This document shows, piece by piece, positions 17,449-25,745 of a stretch of DNA of 64,000 nt. Numbering within the stretch: the stretch's first letter is position 1; the number at the start of each line of letters is the position of its first letter. Made by a program: the position numbers and the translations under genes. The stretch comes from Hydrogenophaga sp040372165 (GTDB lineage: Bacteria; Pseudomonadota; Gammaproteobacteria; Burkholderiales; Burkholderiaceae_C), in NCBI RefSeq assembly GCF_040372165.1, contig NZ_BAABWG010000002.1:124001-188000 (forward strand), given 5' to 3'. The notes beneath the pieces were generated by a model. That model made no database searches. It saw only the letters and a list, made by a program, of their open reading frames with translations, and was not told the origin of the DNA.

Positions 17449-18843
17449 ATGTCCTTGCTCTCCGCTGTCTCTCCTTCGTGGGGCCATCTCAATCTTCGCG
17501 ACTCTGCAGAAGACCGTGAGGCCTTGGCCAAGCATTTTGACGAGTCGCGCATTCGCGAGGTGGAATGCCTGTTTGCCGATATCACGGGCTACCCCAGAGG
17601 TAAGCTGCAGTCGGCACGCCATTTTGCGCAGGGCATGGAAATGCGCATCGCACAGGCCATCCCCATGCAGTCGGTCACGGGCGAATACTCTCATGACCCG
17701 GTGTTTCCGGAGTCCGACCCGGACATTCGCCTGGTGCCTGACATGAGCACGCTGCGGCCTTCTCCCTGGGCCAGCGTGCCACGCTACCTCGCCATTCACG
17801 ACGGCGTCGAGCTCACGGGCGGGTACTGCGATTTCGTTCCGCGATCCGTGCTCAGACACGTGCTGGAGCAGTACGCTGCGCTGGGGCTCAAACCCGTGGT
17901 GGCGCCCGAAATCGAGTTCTACGTGGTGCAGGCCAGCAACGATCCTGCGCATGGTCTGCTGCCACCGGTGGGTCGTGGGCTTCGCCCAGAGGTAGGACAC
18001 TCGGCCTTCAGCCTGAACCAGATCAATGAGCTGGCGCCTTTTTGGGACGAGTTTGGTGCCGCACTCGACACACTGGGTATCCAGCGGGACACCTGGGTGC
18101 ACGAGGTCGGTCAGGGTCAGTTTGAGATCAATCTGATGCACGGCGACCCCCTGCAGATGGCCGATCATGCCTTCCTGTTCAAGGTGGCGGCCAAGGAGCT
18201 GGCATTGCGACATGGCCTCAACGCCGTCTTCATGGCCAAGCCGCTGGCCAACGACGCTGGCAGCTCCATGCACCTGCACCAGAGCGTGGTAGATAAGCAG
18301 GGGAACAACATTTTCTCCCAGGCCGATGGGTCACCCAGTGAAGCGTTCTACCATTTCATCGGTGGCTTGCAGACCTATACGCCTGACCTGATGCTGGTGT
18401 ATGCACCGACGGTCAACTCCTATCGGCGCTATGTGGCGGGTAGCCAGGCGCCGATCAATCTCGACTGGGGCCATGAAAACCGGACATCGAGCCTGCGCGT
18501 GCCCGACAGTTCTCCTGCCGCGCGCCGCGTGGAGAACCGGCTGGCCGGGGCCGATGCGAACCCCTACCTGGCCATGGCCGCATCCCTGGCCGCGGGGCTG
18601 GCCGGCATGCGGGAGAAAATCCGGCCGCGTGCGCCAGAGAACGATGACAGCTACGTGCAGCCGCGGGAATTGCCCAGAACTTTGGCCATCGCCATGGATC
18701 TGATGGGCAGCAGTTCGCATGTGCGCCGCCTGCTGGGCGACCGCTTTGTGCACGCCTTCCTCTGCGTCAAGCAAATGGAGCATGAGCATTTCATGCGCGA
18801 GGTGACCACCTGGGAGCGGCGCTATCTGCTCCCGCAGGTGTGA
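17449..18843 (+). CDS. glutamine synthetase family protein (PuuA-like)
   Basis: A 464-residue member of the glutamine synthetase superfamily, ligating an amine to glutamate with ATP. The beta-grasp region (ECLFADITGYPRGKLQ) lacks the long loop of GlnA. The catalytic core has VVAPEIEFYVV (metal-binding Glu), VHEVGQGQFEINL, DAGSSMHLHQSVVDKQGNN (ATP-loop His) and GSQAPINLDWGHENRTSSLR. The absence of the GlnA adenylylation loop and the sequence style point to gamma-glutamylputrescine synthetase or a related polyamine/amine ligase. No puuB/C/D genes are adjacent, so substrate is inferred only from family. A polyamine-type ABC transporter lies 10 kb away. Confidence 0.85.
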   Translation: MSLLSAVSPSWGHLNLRDSAEDREALAKHFDESRIREVECLFADITGYPRGKLQSARHFAQGMEMRIAQAIPMQSVTGEYSHDPVFPESDPDIRLVPDMSTLRPSPWASVPRYLAIHDGVELTGGYCDFVPRSVLRHVLEQYAALGLKPVVAPEIEFYVVQASNDPAHGLLPPVGRGLRPEVGHSAFSLNQINELAPFWDEFGAALDTLGIQRDTWVHEVGQGQFEINLMHGDPLQMADHAFLFKVAAKELALRHGLNAVFMAKPLANDAGSSMHLHQSVVDKQGNNIFSQADGSPSEAFYHFIGGLQTYTPDLMLVYAPTVNSYRRYVAGSQAPINLDWGHENRTSSLRVPDSSPAARRVENRLAGADANPYLAMAASLAAGLAGMREKIRPRAPENDDSYVQPRELPRTLAIAMDLMGSSSHVRRLLGDRFVHAFLCVKQMEHEHFMREVTTWERRYLLPQV

Positions 18844-18898
18844 CAGCCACTGCTGTGCAGGCGTCGGGCAGATTGCCCTGGCTTGAAACCCGGACGTT

Positions 18899-18922
18899 CA
18901 GACCCCAATATGATGGGGTCTG
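18899..18922 (+). terminator. hairpin after the glutamine synthetase homologue
   Basis: Perfect 9-bp arms CAGACCCCA and TGGGGTCTG with a 6-nt loop, followed by ACCTTTTCTTTC. It could act as a terminator for the upstream gene or as a REP-like palindrome. It stands 41 nt before the htpX start. Confidence 0.45.
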
Positions 18923-18963
18923 ACCTTTTCTTTCTCGGTCTTCTTTCGGATTCTGGAGTTCCC

Positions 18964-19830
18964 ATGAAACGCATCTTGCTGTTTGTGCTGACCAATTTCG
19001 CGGTGATGGCGGTGTTGCTGATCACCACCCGATTGCTTGGCGTGGACCGCTACCTGACGGCGAACGGACTGAACATGCCCGCGCTGGCCGTGTTCTCGCT
19101 GGTGATTGGTTTTGGCGGCGCCATCATTTCGCTCCTGATGAGCAAGACCATGGCCAAGATGAGTACCGGCGCCAAGGTCATCAACCAGCCGAGCACGGCG
19201 GATGAGGCCTGGATTGTCCAGACCGTGCAGCGTTTTGCCGAGAAGGCCGGTATCGGTATGCCTGAGGTGGCGATCTACAACGGGGCGCCCAATGCGTTTG
19301 CGACTGGCGCCTTCAAGAACTCGGCACTGGTGGCGGTATCCACCGGCCTGCTGCAAAGCATGACCCGCGATGAAGTGGAGGCTGTCATTGGCCACGAGGT
19401 AGCACACGTGGCCAACGGTGACATGGTGACCATGACGCTGATTCAGGGCGTGATGAACACCTTCGTTGTTTTTCTCAGTCGCGTGATCGGCTACGCGGTC
19501 GACGCTTTCCTCAGCCGTGGCGGGGAGCGCCGCGGGCCTGGTATCGGCTACATGCTCACGACCATTGTGCTGGACGTGGTGCTGGGTTTTCTGGCCGCCA
19601 TCATCGTGGCCTGGTTCAGTCGTCAGCGCGAGTTCCGCGCCGATGCCGGCTCGGCGCAACTGATGGGTAACCGCCAGCCCATGATCAATGCACTGGCCCG
19701 CCTAGGCGGCTTACAAGCAGGGGAGCTGCCGAAGAATATGCAGGCCATGGGCATTGCCGGCAGCTTGGGCAAACTGTTTTCCACACACCCTCCGATGGAA
19801 GAGCGGATTGCTGCCTTGCAGAATCTGTGA
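18964..19830 (+). CDS. htpX: membrane zinc protease HtpX
   Basis: A 288-residue M48 metalloprotease of the inner membrane that degrades misfolded membrane proteins. Start at 18964 (MKRILLFVLTN) fits the family; the longer open frame would add 27 non-family residues across a palindrome. Two N-terminal membrane helices (ILLFVLTNFAVMAVLLI, MPALAVFSLVIGFGGAIISL) precede the zinc site VIGHEVAHVANGDMV (HExxH). Two further hydrophobic segments (TLIQGVMNTFVVFLSRVIGY, IVLDVVLGFLAAIIVAWF) and the third ligand region SRQREFRADAGSAQLMG follow. It is monocistronic, closed by a strong terminator. No sigma-32 or CpxR site was identified. Confidence 0.97.
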   Translation: MKRILLFVLTNFAVMAVLLITTRLLGVDRYLTANGLNMPALAVFSLVIGFGGAIISLLMSKTMAKMSTGAKVINQPSTADEAWIVQTVQRFAEKAGIGMPEVAIYNGAPNAFATGAFKNSALVAVSTGLLQSMTRDEVEAVIGHEVAHVANGDMVTMTLIQGVMNTFVVFLSRVIGYAVDAFLSRGGERRGPGIGYMLTTIVLDVVLGFLAAIIVAWFSRQREFRADAGSAQLMGNRQPMINALARLGGLQAGELPKNMQAMGIAGSLGKLFSTHPPMEERIAALQNL

Positions 19831-19879
19831 TGGCGTAGGCTTCGCGTGGCGGTAGACACATCGCCCACGCGGCAAAGAG

Positions 19880-19907
19880 AAAAGGGCGCTCTCTGGAGCG
19901 CCCTTTT
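19880..19907. terminator. bidirectional terminator between htpX and the glycine-zipper gene
   Basis: A 12-bp perfect stem AAAAGGGCGCTC / GAGCGCCCTTTT with loop TCTG. The A-tract/T-tract symmetry lets it serve both convergent genes. Confidence 0.9.
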
Positions 19908-19958
19908 GCTTGGTTGGCCGATAGGATCCAGCCCAGCCGCCGTTTCAAATGTCAGCTA

Positions 19959-20666
19959 TCAGTACTGATAGCGGCTCTCATGGCGGTCATGGCGGTCATG
20001 GCGGTCATGGCGGTCATGGCGATGATGGCGATGATGGCGGTGGTGCCGCTCATCACGGTCAGGCGTGTTGTCCATCAGGATCTCGGCATTGATGTAGGTG
20101 ATGCCGGCAGGTCGCGGGGGCGGCGCATATTGCACAGCAGGTTGCACAGCCACAGGGGCAGGTACCTGGTAGCTGGAGACAGGCGTCACATCCACGTACA
20201 CGTAACGGCCAGGCTCTTCCTGGGTCTGCATCGTGTAGGTGCGACCGGCGTACCGGTAGGTCACGTCGTAGCCCACCACCTGATTCTGATAGCTGGTTTG
20301 CGTGCTGCAGTTGCGCACCGTCTCATAGCGATCGGGGCCACGGCCTTCAATGTGGTTGCCCACGATGGCGCCACCGACCAGACCGATCAGCGTGGCAGCG
20401 GCGCGACCGTTGCCGTCGCCAATGGCATTGCCCATGGCACCGCCCGCAATACCACCCATGATGGCGCCTGCTCCGGATGTCTGGCCACGCACTCGCACCG
20501 TCTGGTCTTGGCAGACCTGCTGTGGCACGGCCACTTGCTGAACGATGGGGGTGCTGCTGACGACACGGGCGCGCTCTTGCTGTGCCTGTGCCAGGCCAGC
20601 GCTGGCCAGCCCGATCAGACCGATGGCAACGGGGGCGAGAACAGGTTTTTGAAGCAAGCTTTTCAT
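19959..20666 (-). CDS. glycine-zipper 2TM domain envelope protein with His-rich tail
   Basis: A 235-residue exported protein of the Rickettsia 17-kDa antigen / SlyB superfamily. Start at 20666 (MKSLLQKPVLAPVAIGL) gives a signal peptide ending ...LAQAQ near residue 28 with no lipobox Cys. The glycine zipper is GAGAIMGGIAGGAMGNAIGD and AAATLIGLVGGAIVGNHIEG, about residues 64-105, a membrane-inserting segment. A tyrosine-rich beta region follows (YQNQVVGYDVTYRYAGRTY). The last 28 residues are HHRHHRHDRHD-type repeats encoded by 9-bp tandem units. Likely an outer-membrane or periplasmic structural protein; the tail could bind metal (inference). Confidence 0.85.
   Translation of the reverse strand: MKSLLQKPVLAPVAIGLIGLASAGLAQAQQERARVVSSTPIVQQVAVPQQVCQDQTVRVRGQTSGAGAIMGGIAGGAMGNAIGDGNGRAAATLIGLVGGAIVGNHIEGRGPDRYETVRNCSTQTSYQNQVVGYDVTYRYAGRTYTMQTQEEPGRYVYVDVTPVSSYQVPAPVAVQPAVQYAPPPRPAGITYINAEILMDNTPDRDERHHRHHRHHRHDRHDRHDRHDRHESRYQY
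19979..20041. repeat. 9-bp tandem repeat encoding the His-Asp-Arg tail
   Basis: Four perfect tandem copies of CATGGCGGT (19979-20014), followed by three degenerate copies. They lie in frame within the 3' end of the glycine-zipper gene and encode His-Asp-Arg / His-His-Arg units. Unit length is a multiple of three, so copy-number change would vary tail length without frameshift. Confidence 0.9.
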
Positions 20667-20748
20667 GGATGACTCCAAGAGGTTGTTGGAGACTCCAGTG
20701 TCAGAGCCTTGTGTCAACCGCGCTTTGGGCGCATGTAAAGCTGGCGAC

Positions 20749-20765
20749 CCAGTTGTAACAACTGG
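20749..20765. promoter_or_regulatory. 17-bp perfect palindrome between two minus-strand genes
   Basis: Arms CCAGTTGT and ACAACTGG around a central A. It lies 83 bp upstream of the glycine-zipper start and 32 bp past the oxidoreductase stop. There is no T-run on the minus strand. It is a candidate operator for the envelope protein gene, or a transcript-end hairpin. Confidence 0.35.
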
Positions 20766-20796
20766 TTTACAGGCGGTGCGGGCGAAACAACGCGTT

Positions 20797-22632
20797 TCAG
20801 CTCTGGGTGGCCATGGCCTGCCGGGCCACGGCCTCAGCCACCTTGATGCCGTCCACGCCCGCCGAGAGGATGCCGCCCGCGTAGCCTGCGCCTTCGCCGG
20901 CTGGGTATAGGCCGGCGGTGTTCAGGCTTTGCAGGTCTGCACCACGTGTGATGCGCAGCGGGGCTGAGGTGCGGGTCTCCACGCCGGTGAGCAAGGCATC
21001 GGGCATGTCATAGCCGCGAATCTTGCGGCCAAACAAGGGCAGGGCCTCGCGCATGGCTTCAATGGCGTAGGCCGGTAGGGCCGGGGCCAGGTCGCCGAGG
21101 TGGATGCCGGGCTTGTAAGAGGGTCGAACCTCGCCCAGCTTCTCAGATGGCTGGCCTTTGAGGAAGTCACCCACGGTCTGCGCGGGCGCCTCATAGCTGG
21201 AGCCGCCCAGCACATAGGCGCGGGATTCGAGCTGACGCTGCAACACAATGCCCGCCAGCGGATGTACCTTGCCTTGCGCCTTCCAGTCCTGTGCTTCAGC
21301 GGCATAACGCGCGCCATCGGCTTCGCCGAATGCCTGCTGCCACAGGGGGGTGTCCGCAGGGAAGTCGGTGGGGAAGTCTGCAGTGTCTATACCGACCACC
21401 ATGCCGGCATTGGCATTGCGCTCGGCACGCGAGTACTGGCTCATGCCATTGGTGACCACGCGTCCTGGTTCGGACGTGGCGGCCACCACGGTGCCACCAG
21501 GGCACATGCAAAAGCTGTAGACCGCACGGCCGTTCTTGGCGTGGTGGACCAGCTTGTAGTCGGCTGCACCGAGCAGGGGATGCCCTGCGTGCTTGCCCCA
21601 GCGGGCTTTGTCGATGACGCCTTGTGGGTGTTCGATGCGAAACCCGACGGAAAACGGTTTGGCGTCCAGGTGCACACCAGCGTCGTGCAGGTGGGCAAAG
21701 GTGTCGCGCGAGCTGTGACCGAGTGCCAGCACCACCTGGTTCACGGGCATTTCGATGTGCTCGTCGGTGTCCAGTCGGTGGACCCTCAGGTGGGTGATGG
21801 CCTGGGCGTGTTCCTGGTCGGCGGCCGGGCCCATGACCAGACCTTCCACTTGGTGTTCGAAGCGGATCTCTCCGCCCAAGTCGATGATCTTTTCCCGCAT
21901 GGCTTCCACGACCTTGACCAACTTGAAGGTGCCAATGTGGGGATGGGCGACATACAGGATTTCCGGCGGCGCGCCAGCATCCACAAACTCGGCCATGACT
22001 TTGCGGCCGAGAAACCTCGGGTCTTTGATCTGGCTGTAGAGCTTGCCGTCCGAAAACAGGCCCGCGCCGCCTTCGCCGTATTGCACGTTGCTCTGCGGGT
22101 TCAGGTTTTTCTTGCGCCACAGGCCCCAGGTGTCTTTGGTGCGCTGTCGCACGGGCTTGCCGCGCTCCAGCACGATGGGTTTGAAGCCCATCTGCGCCAG
22201 GGTCAGCGCGGCAAACAGGCCGCAAGGGCCCAGGCCCACCACCACGGGGCGCTGGCTTTCATGAGCAGGCCATCCGGCAGGCGCCTGCGCGGGGGCGACC
22301 CACGCCATGTCGGGCGTGGACTGGATGTGCGGGTTCTTCTCGTGCTCAGCCAGCAGCCTGGGTTCCAGCGCAGGGTCCGTGAGGGTGGTGTCGACGATGT
22401 ACACCGCCAGCAGGTCGGCTTTGCGGGCATCAAAGCTGCGCTTGAAAACGTCAAGCGTCTGGATAGCGTTGGCGTCCACACCCAGCGCCTGGGCTGCCAG
22501 ACGGCGCAGAGCGGCTTCCGGGTGCGGTGGCGGCAGGCGGTCGTCGTCGGTTTCGGCTGGCGCGTCGGCGGCGCGACGGTGCTCGAAAGGCACCTCGGTG
22601 AGCGGGAGTTTGAGTTCAGAGAGTCGGATCAT
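20797..22632 (-). CDS. NAD(P)/FAD-dependent oxidoreductase (COG2509-like)
   Basis: A 611-residue flavoprotein of the large uncharacterised FAD-dehydrogenase group. Start at 22632 (MIRLSELKLPL). An N-terminal domain of about 110 residues (LGVDANAIQTLDVFKRSFDA then RKADLLAVYIVDTTL) precedes the FAD-binding Rossmann motif VVVGLGPCGLFAALTLAQMG. Next are RKKNLNPQSNVQYGEGGAGL, typical of this family, and a second nucleotide segment QVVLALGHSSRDTF. The C-terminus closes the FAD site with LYPAGEGAGYAGGILSAGVD. Substrate unknown. Monocistronic and divergent from the MATE exporter. Confidence 0.88.
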   Translation of the reverse strand: MIRLSELKLPLTEVPFEHRRAADAPAETDDDRLPPPHPEAALRRLAAQALGVDANAIQTLDVFKRSFDARKADLLAVYIVDTTLTDPALEPRLLAEHEKNPHIQSTPDMAWVAPAQAPAGWPAHESQRPVVVGLGPCGLFAALTLAQMGFKPIVLERGKPVRQRTKDTWGLWRKKNLNPQSNVQYGEGGAGLFSDGKLYSQIKDPRFLGRKVMAEFVDAGAPPEILYVAHPHIGTFKLVKVVEAMREKIIDLGGEIRFEHQVEGLVMGPAADQEHAQAITHLRVHRLDTDEHIEMPVNQVVLALGHSSRDTFAHLHDAGVHLDAKPFSVGFRIEHPQGVIDKARWGKHAGHPLLGAADYKLVHHAKNGRAVYSFCMCPGGTVVAATSEPGRVVTNGMSQYSRAERNANAGMVVGIDTADFPTDFPADTPLWQQAFGEADGARYAAEAQDWKAQGKVHPLAGIVLQRQLESRAYVLGGSSYEAPAQTVGDFLKGQPSEKLGEVRPSYKPGIHLGDLAPALPAYAIEAMREALPLFGRKIRGYDMPDALLTGVETRTSAPLRITRGADLQSLNTAGLYPAGEGAGYAGGILSAGVDGIKVAEAVARQAMATQS

Positions 22633-22814
22633 GGCGTCGGGCTTGTGTTGATCAAGCAGCGAAGGCCATATTGTCGCTCGACACGACGCCTGGTGATCGA
22701 ATTTGTACACAGATCGGCGATGATTGCTCGTTTCCTGCTCGATGGTATGACCGCCGTCAGGGTCTGTCGCCACGGTTCAAGACGGGACGCATCAGCAGGT
22801 ATCCAATAGAGTCC

Positions 22815-24215
22815 ATGACTTCTCCCGATCGCGTCGCCGCCGGCACCACACCTGCCTCACCTATGCCCAGCAAGCCACCATCGCTGTGGCGTGTGTATGT
22901 GATGTTTCTGGTGCCGATGATTCTGTCGAACATCCTGCAAGGTTTGTCGGGCACGCTCAATGGCATTTTCATCGGGCAGATGCTGGGCACGCACGCTCTG
23001 GCGTCGGTGGCCGGCATGTTCCCGATCGTGTTTTTCTTTGTGTCGCTGGTGATCGGTCTGGGCGCGGGTGCGTCCGTGCTCATCGGGCAAGCCTGGGGCG
23101 CACAAGAGCCGGGCAAGGTGAGGGCGATCACCGGTACGGCATTGAGCCTGGGCGCCATCATCGGTGGCCTGGCGGCCGTGCTGGGGGTGATTTTTGCGCG
23201 GCCGGCCATGGAGGCATTGGGCACGCCGCCCGATGTGCTGGAGGGAGCGCTGTCTTATGCGCGGCTGATGATGCTGACCATGCCCGTGCTGCTGGTTTTC
23301 ATTTTGTTCACCCAGCTGCTGCGCGGCGTGAGCGACACCATTTCGCCCTTGCTGGCGCTTCTGGTGTCCACGGGGGTAGGACTGGTGCTGACGCCAGCCC
23401 TGATTCAGGGCTGGTTGGGCTTGCCCAAGCTGGGCATTCTCAGTGCTGCCGTGGCGACCTTCGTGGCCATGGTGTCTGCCTTGGTGTTTCTGGCCATCCG
23501 CCTGCGGCGCATGGGCCATGTGATGGCGCCCAATCGCAAATTCTTCGCCGCCTTCCGGCCCAACCGCGACATCCTGGGCAGGGTGCTGAAGATCGGCTTG
23601 CCCACGGGTGTGCAGATGGTGGTGATCTCCTTGTCGGAGCTGCTGATCCTGAATCTGGTCAACAGGCATGGTTCGGACGCCACCGCCGCCTATGGGGCGG
23701 TGACGCAAGTGGTGAACTACATCCAGTTCCCGGCGCTTTCGATTGCCATCACGGCTTCCATCCTGGCGTCGCAGGCGATCGGTGCCGGCGCCTCGGAGCG
23801 GCTTGGCCGCATTCTCAAGACCGGTCTGTGGCTCAACCTGATGATCACCGGTGGCCTGATCGTGCTGGGCTATGCGCTTTCCCGTCTGTTCCTCGGCTTG
23901 TTCCTGACGCAGGGCGAAGTGCTGGAAACGGCGCAGCACCTGTTGCACATCATGTTGTGGAGCTTGCTGGTGTTCGGTTTTCAGGGCGTCTTTGGCGGCG
24001 TCATGCGCGCCAGCGGTGAAGTCATCATCCCCATGCTCATCACCATCTTCTGTATTGCGGTGGTGCAAATGGGCACGGCCTATTGGCTGGATGCCAAGCT
24101 GGGGCTCGAAGGTATCTGGATGGCGATTCCTGTGGCCTACGTATGCATGCTGCTCATGCAAGGCGGGTTCTATCAGGGCGTTTGGCGCCACCGTGAGATC
24201 CGGCGCCTGGTCTGA
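22815..24215 (+). CDS. MATE family efflux transporter
   Basis: A 466-residue inner-membrane cation-coupled multidrug/toxin exporter with about 12 predicted helices. The two homologous MatE halves begin near YVMFLVPMILSNILQGLSGT and LKIGLPTGVQMVVISLSELL. Helix 1 has the usual LSNILQGLSGTLNGIFIGQM motif. Start at 22815 (MTSPDRVAAG); the longer open frame would add 48 residues without family resemblance. It is divergent from the FAD oxidoreductase (182-bp gap without recognised motif) and precedes rnpB. Substrate unknown. Confidence 0.92.
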   Translation: MTSPDRVAAGTTPASPMPSKPPSLWRVYVMFLVPMILSNILQGLSGTLNGIFIGQMLGTHALASVAGMFPIVFFFVSLVIGLGAGASVLIGQAWGAQEPGKVRAITGTALSLGAIIGGLAAVLGVIFARPAMEALGTPPDVLEGALSYARLMMLTMPVLLVFILFTQLLRGVSDTISPLLALLVSTGVGLVLTPALIQGWLGLPKLGILSAAVATFVAMVSALVFLAIRLRRMGHVMAPNRKFFAAFRPNRDILGRVLKIGLPTGVQMVVISLSELLILNLVNRHGSDATAAYGAVTQVVNYIQFPALSIAITASILASQAIGAGASERLGRILKTGLWLNLMITGGLIVLGYALSRLFLGLFLTQGEVLETAQHLLHIMLWSLLVFGFQGVFGGVMRASGEVIIPMLITIFCIAVVQMGTAYWLDAKLGLEGIWMAIPVAYVCMLLMQGGFYQGVWRHREIRRLV

Positions 24216-24244
24216 GTCCTTGCCGGCAGGCCCTACAATTGGAG

Positions 24245-24596
24245 GTGAAGCCTGCTGGACCGTCGCTGGTGCAATCGCCGAAAGGCGGCACTGGAGGAAC
24301 GTCCGGACTGCACAGGGCAGCGTAGGAGGTAACACCTCTCCACCGACCGACCCGCAAGGGTTCTAAGGTGAGGATCAGAGCAACAGAGACGAGCCGATTC
24401 AGTTCGGGTGAAACGGGCAATCTCTACGCGCAGCAATACCAAATAGGCCAGCGTTGACGTGGCTCCGCGGAGCTGGCGGGTAGGTAGCACCGAGCCGGGT
24501 GGGCGACCCCCGGCCCAGAGGAATGGCGGTCACGCGCAATGCCTTCGCAAGAGGGTGTTGCGTGCACAGAATCCGGCGTACAGGCAGGCTTCAATT
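24245..24596 (+). ncRNA. rnpB: RNase P RNA (class A)
   Basis: The catalytic RNA of RNase P, which matures tRNA 5' ends. Conserved blocks are in order: GGAGGAACGTCCGGACTGCA and CAGGGCAG (CR-I, from about 24294), an ACAGAGACGAG-type block near 24385, GTGAAACGGGCAATCTC (24408), GCAATACCAAATAGGCC, CCAGAGGAATGGCGGTCACG, and ACAGAATCCGGCGTAC near the 3' end. P1 is formed by GAAGCCTGC (24247-24255) pairing with GCAGGCTTC (24584-24592). Length of about 350 nt fits beta/gammaproteobacteria. Exact ends are estimated from P1. Confidence 0.95.
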
Positions 24597-24605
24597 TAAT
24601 TCAGA

Positions 24606-24638
24606 GAGCACCGTGGCGGAAGCGCCCGGTGCTTTTTC
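24606..24638 (+). terminator. rho-independent terminator of rnpB
   Basis: Stem AGCACCG (24607-24613) with CGGTGCT (24627-24633), GC-rich loop, followed by TTTTT. It lies 14 nt beyond P1. Confidence 0.88.
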
Positions 24639-24649
24639 TATGGGCCCCC

Positions 24650-24938
24650 ACGCTAGTAATGTTGGCCCCCACGCTCCGCCGCTGCGCGGGTCGCTGCCCC
24701 CCGAGGGGGCGCGTTTCACCTTGGGACGGCCCAGCGGTGAAACTGTTGGCCCCCACGCTCCGCCGCTGCGCATGCGTCCGCGCCTTGCAGGCCGCGCCAC
24801 GGCCAGAGGCCATGGCTCTTCGGTCTGTCCAAGCCTGCGCAGGCAGGCTTTGAGCCGCAGACCTCAGCCCCCCGAGGGGGCGCGTTTCACCTTGGGACGG
24901 CCCGGCGGTGGAACTTCTTTCGGTCGGCGAGGTGATGT
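24650..24938. repeat. GC-rich intergenic repeat cluster between rnpB and the phosphoesterase gene
   Basis: About 290 bp without a credible gene, made of interspersed repeats. Unit P (GTTGGCCCCCACGCTCCGCC...) occurs at 24661-24687 and 24745-24771. Unit Q (GCCCCCCGAGGGGGCGCG...) occurs at 24696-24739 and 24867-24910 with a single mismatch over 44 bp. Each Q copy starts with a CCCCC-GAG-GGGG type hairpin. A further hairpin AAGCCTGC/GCAGGCTT lies at 24831-24850. Open frames across it are repeat artefacts. Confidence 0.75.
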
Positions 24939-25745
24939 TTATCGGGGCATGAAACCTGTGCGCAGGGCGTGGGCCCAGTCCGCTCTGCCGTTGCGTTCGG
25001 CCAGGATCGCCATGGCTTCATGGTCGTAGGGCACGGCGAGCAACTCGGCTTGCCAATGCCCTGTTGCAGCCTGGCTGGCAATGGCGTAACGGGCGTCCGG
25101 GCTGCCGTTCTCCACGCGGTGATAACGCGAGAGCGGCATGGGCGCATCGTCGTCATAGGCCGGAAGGCCGACGCTGCCCGGGTTCAGCAGGCGCAAGGAT
25201 TCGCTCACATCCCAAGTTCGGGGCACATGGGTGTGGCCGCAGGCGAGGAGCTGAATGTCGCTGGAGACATGTTGCCCCAGGCGGGAGGTTAATTCGTCCG
25301 GTGTGGCCTGCCGCACGACTTCACCCTCGGCGGTTTCCATCAGGTATTCCAAATCGCTGCGTGGGCTGCCATGGCAAATGGCGACGTCGCTGGGCAGCTT
25401 GGGCATGCGCCCACCCTGTCGCCAAAGAAATTCGGTGGGCTTGCCCGGCAGGCTGTCCAGCCATCGGCGGCTGGATTCGCTTAATGCGTCCGCTGTGAAC
25501 CGGTCTGTCTCGCCCTGGCGTTCGCGGGCGAGCGTCAAGGTCTGGCGCTCGTGATTGCCAGCCAGATGGATCCAGTCGGTTCGCTGCATGAGGAACTGCG
25601 CCGTCTCTTCGGGCTGCAGTGGGCCGCTGACGATGTCACCGAGGTTGATGATCAGGTCGGCACCGCCCCGGCGCTTCAGATCATCCAGGACGGCCTGCAA
25701 GGCCAGCAGGTTGCCATGGATGTCGGAGACGAACGCGATGCGCAT
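24939..25745 (-). CDS. metallophosphoesterase family protein
   Basis: A 268-residue calcineurin-like phosphoesterase. Start at 25745 gives MRIAFVSDIHGNLLALQAVL with the D-x-H metal ligands. The others follow in order: INLGDIVSGPL (GDxx), IHLAGNHERQTL (GNHE), AICHGSPRSDLEYL and LLACGHTHVPRTW (GHTH). The closing LLNPGSVGLPAYDDDAPMPL is typical of the YfcE/MJ0936-like group that hydrolyses phosphodiesters. The start codon overlaps the stop of the upstream NUDIX-MBL gene by 1 nt (TGATG), implying coupled translation. Substrate unknown. Confidence 0.9.
   Translation of the reverse strand: MRIAFVSDIHGNLLALQAVLDDLKRRGGADLIINLGDIVSGPLQPEETAQFLMQRTDWIHLAGNHERQTLTLARERQGETDRFTADALSESSRRWLDSLPGKPTEFLWRQGGRMPKLPSDVAICHGSPRSDLEYLMETAEGEVVRQATPDELTSRLGQHVSSDIQLLACGHTHVPRTWDVSESLRLLNPGSVGLPAYDDDAPMPLSRYHRVENGSPDARYAIASQAATGHWQAELLAVPYDHEAMAILAERNGRADWAHALRTGFMPR

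Noticed and set aside
22857..24335. 492-codon minus-strand frame opposite the MATE exporter
   Set aside because: His/Gln-rich shadow translation with no domain pattern, while the plus strand encodes an obvious membrane transporter.
24499..25029. Long plus-strand open frames across the rnpB 3' end and following repeats
   Set aside because: They cover a structural RNA and GC-rich repeats and continue into the phosphoesterase gene in antisense; the translations are repeat artefacts.
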